Assembly (NCBI GenBank): GCA_002271215.1
Contig: CP018628.1
Coordinates: 992,001 to 1,056,000 of the forward strand
Length of the DNA stretch: 64,000 bases
Direction: 5' to 3'
Source: Lelliottia jeotgali
GTDB lineage: Bacteria > Pseudomonadota > Gammaproteobacteria > Enterobacterales > Enterobacteriaceae
The notes below the pieces were generated by a model. That model had not been told where the DNA came from and searched no databases. It saw nothing but the letters and a program-made list of their open reading frames with translations. The position numbers and the translations under genes were made by a program. Position 1 is the first letter of the stretch, and the number at the start of each line of letters is the position of its first letter. Positions 59,858 through 64,000 of this stretch are shown piece after piece.

Positions 59858-60731
59858 ACTCACTCTCCTTACGTTTTACCCTGTCATACAGTTGAACATT
59901 TTCCGGCACGTTGATGCCATGCGCGCGGGCGCGTTTGAGCAGGTAGCCGGTAATGTAGTCGATTTCAGTGTGCCGCTGCGCGCGCACGTCCTGCAACATC
60001 GATGAGATGTTTTCTGCCGTGCTATCGATAATCTGTTCGACGTAATAACGGATATCATCTGCAGAGGTGTGGATGCCTTCGCGCTCTATCACCGCCGCCA
60101 CTTCAGCACACAGCGCGGCCACTTCCAGCGGGTGGTTTTTGAGTTCACCGTTCGGGCAGTCCAGAAGCGCTGTCAGCGGATTGATCACGCAGTTAACCGC
60201 CAGTTTACGCCATAGCTGCGGGCGAATGTTATTGTGCCAGGCGACGTCGGGCAGCACGTGTTGCAGCACATCGGCGAGATAGCTGTAATCGCCGTCCTGC
60301 TCGCGTGCCGGGCCCATATGCGTCACGCCGCTCGCTACGTGGACGATGATGTTCCCGTCACGACGGGCCGCATGGGTGGTGATTGCCATCAGCAGCGGCT
60401 GATGGATGCTTTTGAGTTCATCAATGGTACCCATGCCGTTATGCACCAGCACAATCGGTGTGGTACGGGGTAGGGTGGCGGCCAGCGCTTTGACGGCGTC
60501 CGAGACCTGCCAGGCCTTGAGCGTGACCAGCAGCAGGTCGCTTTGCGCCAGGAAATCGGGATCGTTGGCGGTGAGCGATTCGTTAAAGATACTACCATCT
60601 TCATCGATCAGGTTTACACTGCAATACGGCTGGGGGACGCGTAGCCAGCCTTGTACCTCGTGTCCATGTTTGCACAATGCGGTGAGCCAAAGCTGGCCCA
60701 GGGCTCCGCATCCGAGCACGGTAATTTTCAT
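59820..60731 (-). CDS. panE: 2-dehydropantoate 2-reductase
   Basis: A 303-residue NADPH enzyme making pantoate for coenzyme A. N-terminal Rossmann motif is [21 protein letters not shown] and [20 protein letters not shown] hold the catalytic Lys and Asn; the C-terminal Glu region is [20 protein letters not shown]. Its stop lies within the yajL start region (overlap of 38 bases). Divergent from yajQ. Confidence 0.95.
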   Translation of the reverse strand: MKITVLGCGALGQLWLTALCKHGHEVQGWLRVPQPYCSVNLIDEDGSIFNESLTANDPDFLAQSDLLLVTLKAWQVSDAVKALAATLPRTTPIVLVHNGMGTIDELKSIHQPLLMAITTHAARRDGNIIVHVASGVTHMGPAREQDGDYSYLADVLQHVLPDVAWHNNIRPQLWRKLAVNCVINPLTALLDCPNGELKNHPLEVAALCAEVAAVIEREGIHTSADDIRYYVEQIIDSTAENISSMLQDVRAQRHTEIDYITGYLLKRARAHGINVPENVQLYDRVKRKESEYERVGTDMPRPW

Positions 60732-60858
60732 TGTTCCTCCTCACCTGCAACTGCGCCAGGCGTGTCGGTTAAGTATAGCGCCGTCAGCTAAGCTTCTGTT
60801 GAGTTATGCCTCGTTGCGGGTATTATGCAACGCAACAAAAGTAAAGGGAGAAGAAAAG

Positions 60859-61350
60859 ATGCCATCTTTCGATATTGTTTCAGAAGTTGATATCCAGGAA
60901 GTCCGTAACGGCGTGGATAACGCTAGCCGCGAAGTTGAATCACGTTTCGATTTTCGTGGTGTAGAGGCGAGTTTTGAGCTGAACGACGCGAATAAGACCA
61001 TTAAGGTGCTGAGCGAGTCTGATTTCCAGGTCAACCAGCTGCTTGATATTCTGCGCGCCAAGCTGTTAAAGCGCGGCATTGAAGGAACGTCTCTCGATGT
61101 GCCGGAAGAGTTCGTGCACAGCGGCAAAACCTGGTTTGTTGAAGCTAAGCTTAAACAGGGCATTGAAAGCGCGATGCAGAAGAAAATCGTTAAGCTTATT
61201 AAAGACAGCAAGCTAAAAGTGCAGGCGCAAATTCAGGGTGAAGAGATTCGTGTGACTGGCAAAGCGCGCGACGATCTGCAGGCAGTCATGGCGCTGGTGC
61301 GCGGTGGCGACCTGGGTCAGCCGTTCCAGTTTAAGAACTTCCGCGATTAA
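60859..61350 (+). CDS. yajQ: YajQ, nucleotide-binding protein
   Basis: A 163-residue UPF0234 protein with two ferredoxin-like domains. It binds RNA/nucleotides, and homologs in Xanthomonas bind cyclic di-GMP. The start ATG 60859 gives [20 protein letters not shown] and has AAGGGAGA upstream. The longer open frame overlaps panE antisense and is excluded. [19 protein letters not shown] near the end is typical. Confidence 0.94.
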   Translation: MPSFDIVSEVDIQEVRNGVDNASREVESRFDFRGVEASFELNDANKTIKVLSESDFQVNQLLDILRAKLLKRGIEGTSLDVPEEFVHSGKTWFVEAKLKQGIESAMQKKIVKLIKDSKLKVQAQIQGEEIRVTGKARDDLQAVMALVRGGDLGQPFQFKNFRD

Positions 61351-61354
61351 AACG

Positions 61355-61382
61355 AAAATGCCCGGCAAGCCGGGCATTTTTT
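61355..61382. terminator. bidirectional terminator between yajQ and yajR
   Basis: aaaatgcccgg-caag-ccgggcatttt with A and T runs on both sides. Confidence 0.88.
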
Positions 61383-62743
61383 CAGGCTTTGATGGCCTGT
61401 TCCACTTCGAAGCGATTCGTCACTTTACTGTCAATTTTGACGTAAGCGCTGCGCTCTTCCGGGACGATAAACACTTCACTTATCCCTTCTGTGGCTTCCA
61501 GTCGCTGTTTCAGCGTGTCGCTGATCTCAACATCGTCTGGGATTTCAACCCGCAGGCTGCTGACATAGCGCGGCTCTTTCATGGTGCTGGCGACCAGCAG
61601 CCAGAGCATTGCCAACAGCGCGCCTGCGAGAAACACGGTCTGCGAATCAAATAATCCGTCTACCCAACCGCCGAGCGAGCCGCCTATCGCCACGCCAAGG
61701 AACTGGCTGGTGGAATAAATGCCCATCGCCGTACCTTTGTATCCGGCGGGGGATTCTTTGCTGATCAGCGACGGCAGCAGGGCTTCCATCAGGTTGAAGG
61801 CAAGGAAGAACAACTGCACGCCCAAGACCAGCTCCCAGAAGTGCGGTCCGGAGCCCCAGAGAACAATTTCTGCGATTAACAGTAATGCCACACAGCCCAG
61901 GAACACGCGCTTCATGCGGCGTTTCACTTCGGCGTAGATAATAAAAGGCACCACGGAGACGAAGGAGACAAGCATCGTCACCAGATAAATCTTCCAGTGC
62001 TCAGCCGCCGGGAAGCCGGCTGCTGCCAGCTGGCCGGGCAGGGCGACAAACGTAGACATCAGCAGAATGTGCAGACACATAATGCCGAAATTGAGTTTGA
62101 GCAGACGCGGTTCGACGATGACTTTACTGAAGCAGCCTTTCACCATGCCCGATTCGCGGTTCAGAACGTGATTTTTGCTGTCCGGTACGACCCAAATAGT
62201 TAGCGCAATACCGAGGGTGGCCAGCACGGCAATCATCCAGAAAAGGGCATTCAGGCCAAGTTTGTGGGTAATGATCGGGCCGAGAACCATCGCGATAGCG
62301 AAGGTGACGCCAAAGCTGACGCCGATAAAGGCCATCGCTTTGGTACGGTTCTGTTCGCGGGTTAAATCAGAGAGCAGCGCCATGACGGCGGCAGCAATGG
62401 CCCCTGAACCTTGCAGCGCACGGCCCAGAATTATGCCCCAGATTGAGTCCGACAGCGCGGCAATCACGCTACCGAGCACAAAGATCATCAGGCCGCCGAC
62501 GATCAGCGGTTTACGACCGACGCGATCGGAGAGCAGGCCGAAGGGAATCTGGAATACCGCCTGGGCCAGACCGTAGATACCAATCGCCAGACCAATTAAT
62601 GCCTCGCTGGCACCCTGAAGTGCCATACCATAGGTGGTCAGAACAGGCAGGACCATAAACATGCCGAGCATGCGCAGCGAGAAAACAGTCCCTAAACCCC
62701 AGGTCGCGCGCAGTTCGCCTGGTGTCATTTTATAATCGTTCAT
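61382..62743 (-). CDS. yajR: YajR, MFS transporter with YAM domain
   Basis: A 453-residue, 12-helix drug:proton antiporter family protein followed by a soluble ferredoxin-like YAM domain (about 390-453: RVEIPDDVEISDTLKQRLEA then YVKIDSKVTNRFEVEQAI). Motif A is LLSDRVGRKPLIV. The start ATG 62743 gives MNDYKMTPGE; the GTG two codons before is rejected. GAGGTGG lies close upstream. Substrates are unknown. Confidence 0.94.
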   Translation of the reverse strand: MNDYKMTPGELRATWGLGTVFSLRMLGMFMVLPVLTTYGMALQGASEALIGLAIGIYGLAQAVFQIPFGLLSDRVGRKPLIVGGLMIFVLGSVIAALSDSIWGIILGRALQGSGAIAAAVMALLSDLTREQNRTKAMAFIGVSFGVTFAIAMVLGPIITHKLGLNALFWMIAVLATLGIALTIWVVPDSKNHVLNRESGMVKGCFSKVIVEPRLLKLNFGIMCLHILLMSTFVALPGQLAAAGFPAAEHWKIYLVTMLVSFVSVVPFIIYAEVKRRMKRVFLGCVALLLIAEIVLWGSGPHFWELVLGVQLFFLAFNLMEALLPSLISKESPAGYKGTAMGIYSTSQFLGVAIGGSLGGWVDGLFDSQTVFLAGALLAMLWLLVASTMKEPRYVSSLRVEIPDDVEISDTLKQRLEATEGISEVFIVPEERSAYVKIDSKVTNRFEVEQAIKA

Positions 62744-62837
62744 TACCACCTCAGTTCAAAAGCAGGCACTAGTGTAGGCGGGGTGTTAAGTGCGGTAAAT
62801 AGGTGTTTGTTTAAGAGATATTACGGGGTGCAAATCA

Positions 62838-62910
62838 TTGCCGGGTGGCGGCTTCACCTTACCCAGCCTACCGAACCCGTAGGCTCGTGCAAGCGCAGCG
62901 CCGCCGGGCA
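62838..62910. repeat. BIME with two degenerate REP units
   Basis: tgccgggtggcggcttcacc ttacccagcctac and, inverted, gtaggctcgtgcaagcgcag cgccgccgggca, between yajR and cyoE. Confidence 0.75.
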
Positions 62911-62945
62911 AAAAAAAAGCCGGGTTATCATCACCCGGCTTTTTC
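62911..62945 (-). terminator. terminator of the cyo operon
   Basis: On the minus strand AAGCCGGGT-N7-ACCCGGCTT is followed by a run of T (eight A on the plus strand). Confidence 0.88.
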
Positions 62946-62957
62946 AAATCAGCGTTC

Positions 62958-63845
62958 TTACCAGACGTAAGTCAGCAGATTGTGTGAATCCGGCACCATA
63001 AAGTCGACGGACATCATTACGGACAGCGAAGTTATAGCGACAATCGAGAACACAAACAGCTTGCGTGCCCAGACTTTATCGTCTTCCACTTTGTAACCGC
63101 GTAGCGCCATACCGAGCCACCAGACGCTCACCGCAGCGGCCACCACCAGATATTTGTATCCAGCGTAACCACCCAGAGAAAGCATCAGTGTCGCGACGGC
63201 AAAGGCGATGATGTACAGCGTGATGTGATTCTTGGCGACTGAAATGCCTTTCACGACCGGCAGAACCGGGATGTTCGCTGCCTGATAATCCTTAAAGCGG
63301 AAAATCGCGATGGCGTAGGAGTGCGGCATCTGCCACAGGCTAAAGATAGCCAGCAGGATGAGCGCACCGCTGTCGAACTCGTTCGTGACGGCACAGTAGC
63401 CAATCACCGGCGGCGCAGCGCCGGAGAGAGAACCAATCAGCGTACCGTAGACGGAGTGACGTTTCATATACAGGCTGTAGACGCCCACATACACCACGAA
63501 ACCCATCACCCCCAGCCAGCAGGCCAGAGGGTTAGCACCAAACCACAGCAGCATAAAGCCAGCAATACCCAGCAACGTGGCGTACACCAGCGAGACGGTA
63601 GGGGATATCAGGCCTTTGACAAGCACCCGATTCTTGGTCCTTTCCATCTTCCTGTCGATATCCATGTCGATGTAGTTGTTAAATACACAACCGGACGCAA
63701 CCACCAGCGACACTCCGATAAGCGTGGATGCAAAGAGGGTGTAATCAATGCTGCCCTTAGAGGCCAGCAGAAACCCTCCGATCACGGAGATCAGATTGCC
63801 GAAGATGATGCCTGGTTTCGTTACTTGCAGGTATTGCTTAAACAT
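62958..63845 (-). CDS. cyoE: protoheme IX farnesyltransferase (heme O synthase)
   Basis: A 295-residue UbiA-family membrane enzyme that adds a farnesyl group to heme b, giving heme O for cytochrome bo3. The first Asp motif is [18 protein letters not shown]; the second is in [12 protein letters not shown]. About eight or nine membrane segments. The start ATG 63845 ([12 protein letters not shown]) is 11 bases after the cyoD stop; the 15 further in-frame codons upstream overlap cyoD. The prenyl donor links to ispA in this window. Confidence 0.95.
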   Translation of the reverse strand: MFKQYLQVTKPGIIFGNLISVIGGFLLASKGSIDYTLFASTLIGVSLVVASGCVFNNYIDMDIDRKMERTKNRVLVKGLISPTVSLVYATLLGIAGFMLLWFGANPLACWLGVMGFVVYVGVYSLYMKRHSVYGTLIGSLSGAAPPVIGYCAVTNEFDSGALILLAIFSLWQMPHSYAIAIFRFKDYQAANIPVLPVVKGISVAKNHITLYIIAFAVATLMLSLGGYAGYKYLVVAAAVSVWWLGMALRGYKVEDDKVWARKLFVFSIVAITSLSVMMSVDFMVPDSHNLLTYVW

Positions 63846-63856
63846 ACTCGCCGCTC

Positions 63857-64000
<144 letters not shown>

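Noticed and set aside
60406..60858. 151-codon N-terminal extension of yajQ
   Set aside because: It lies antisense in panE; the family starts at ATG 60859.

Overview
The window is a chromosomal segment from a member of the Enterobacteriaceae. Gene order follows the E. coli K-12 interval from yaiT/yaiV (about 8 min) to cyoD almost gene for gene: an autotransporter end, iprA(yaiV), ampH, sbmA, yaiW, yaiY, yaiZ, ddlA, iraP, phoA, psiF, dgcC(adrA), proC, yaiI, aroL, yaiA, aroM, ppnP, rdgC, mak, sbcC, sbcD, phoB, phoR, brnQ, proY, malZ, acpH, queA, tgt, yajC, secD, secF, tsx, yajI, nrdR, ribD, ribE, nusB, thiL, yajO, dxs, ispA, xseB, thiI, yajL, panE, yajQ, yajR, cyoE, cyoD. Protein divergence, an ERIC element and the inserted genes suggest a relative of Enterobacter, Lelliottia, Citrobacter or Kluyvera rather than E. 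coli. The genus cannot be fixed by reading alone. No rRNA, tRNA, CRISPR array, insertion sequence or prophage was seen.

Layout: 1-6.4 kb holds envelope and peptide-uptake genes. 6.4-9.7 kb holds ddlA, then an extensin-like protein and an MdtG-like exporter that are absent at this place in K-12. 9.9-13.3 kb links stress and phosphate genes (iraP, phoA, psiF, dgcC). 13.3-19 kb holds proline and shikimate genes, ppnP, rdgC and mak, and two small paralogous lipoproteins stand where araJ would be. 19.8-26.5 kb holds sbcDC divergent from phoBR, with a clear Pho box. 26.8-31.6 kb holds brnQ, proY and malZ, the last with a MalT box. 31.8-35.7 kb is an accessory cluster (YcaC-like hydrolase, membrane-anchored monooxygenase-like protein, YtcJ-like amidohydrolase, opposing peroxiredoxin). 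35.8-49 kb holds the tRNA-queuosine/Sec operon, tsx, and the riboflavin-nusB-thiL operon. 49-54.8 kb holds yajO-dxs-ispA-xseB and thiI. 55-59 kb is an accessory amino-sugar PTS locus. 59.2-64 kb holds yajL-panE, yajQ, yajR and the end of the cyo operon.

Seven departures from the E. coli backbone are the points of interest: a cysteine hydrolase between ampH and sbmA; extensin plus exporter after ddlA, the exporter behind a textbook CRP site; twin lipoproteins replacing araJ; the amidohydrolase cluster; an M24-like protein with degenerate metal ligands replacing yajD; apparent loss of pgpA between thiL and yajO with repeat debris at the junction; and the EIIC/GH4/deaminase/GntR locus with a perfect 18-bp palindrome upstream. 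The last is the best candidate for a locally incompletely described system: a PTS permease without its own EIIA/EIIB, feeding a 6-phospho-glycosidase and a glucosamine-6-phosphate deaminase-like enzyme. Nothing seen requires a wholly new type of system.
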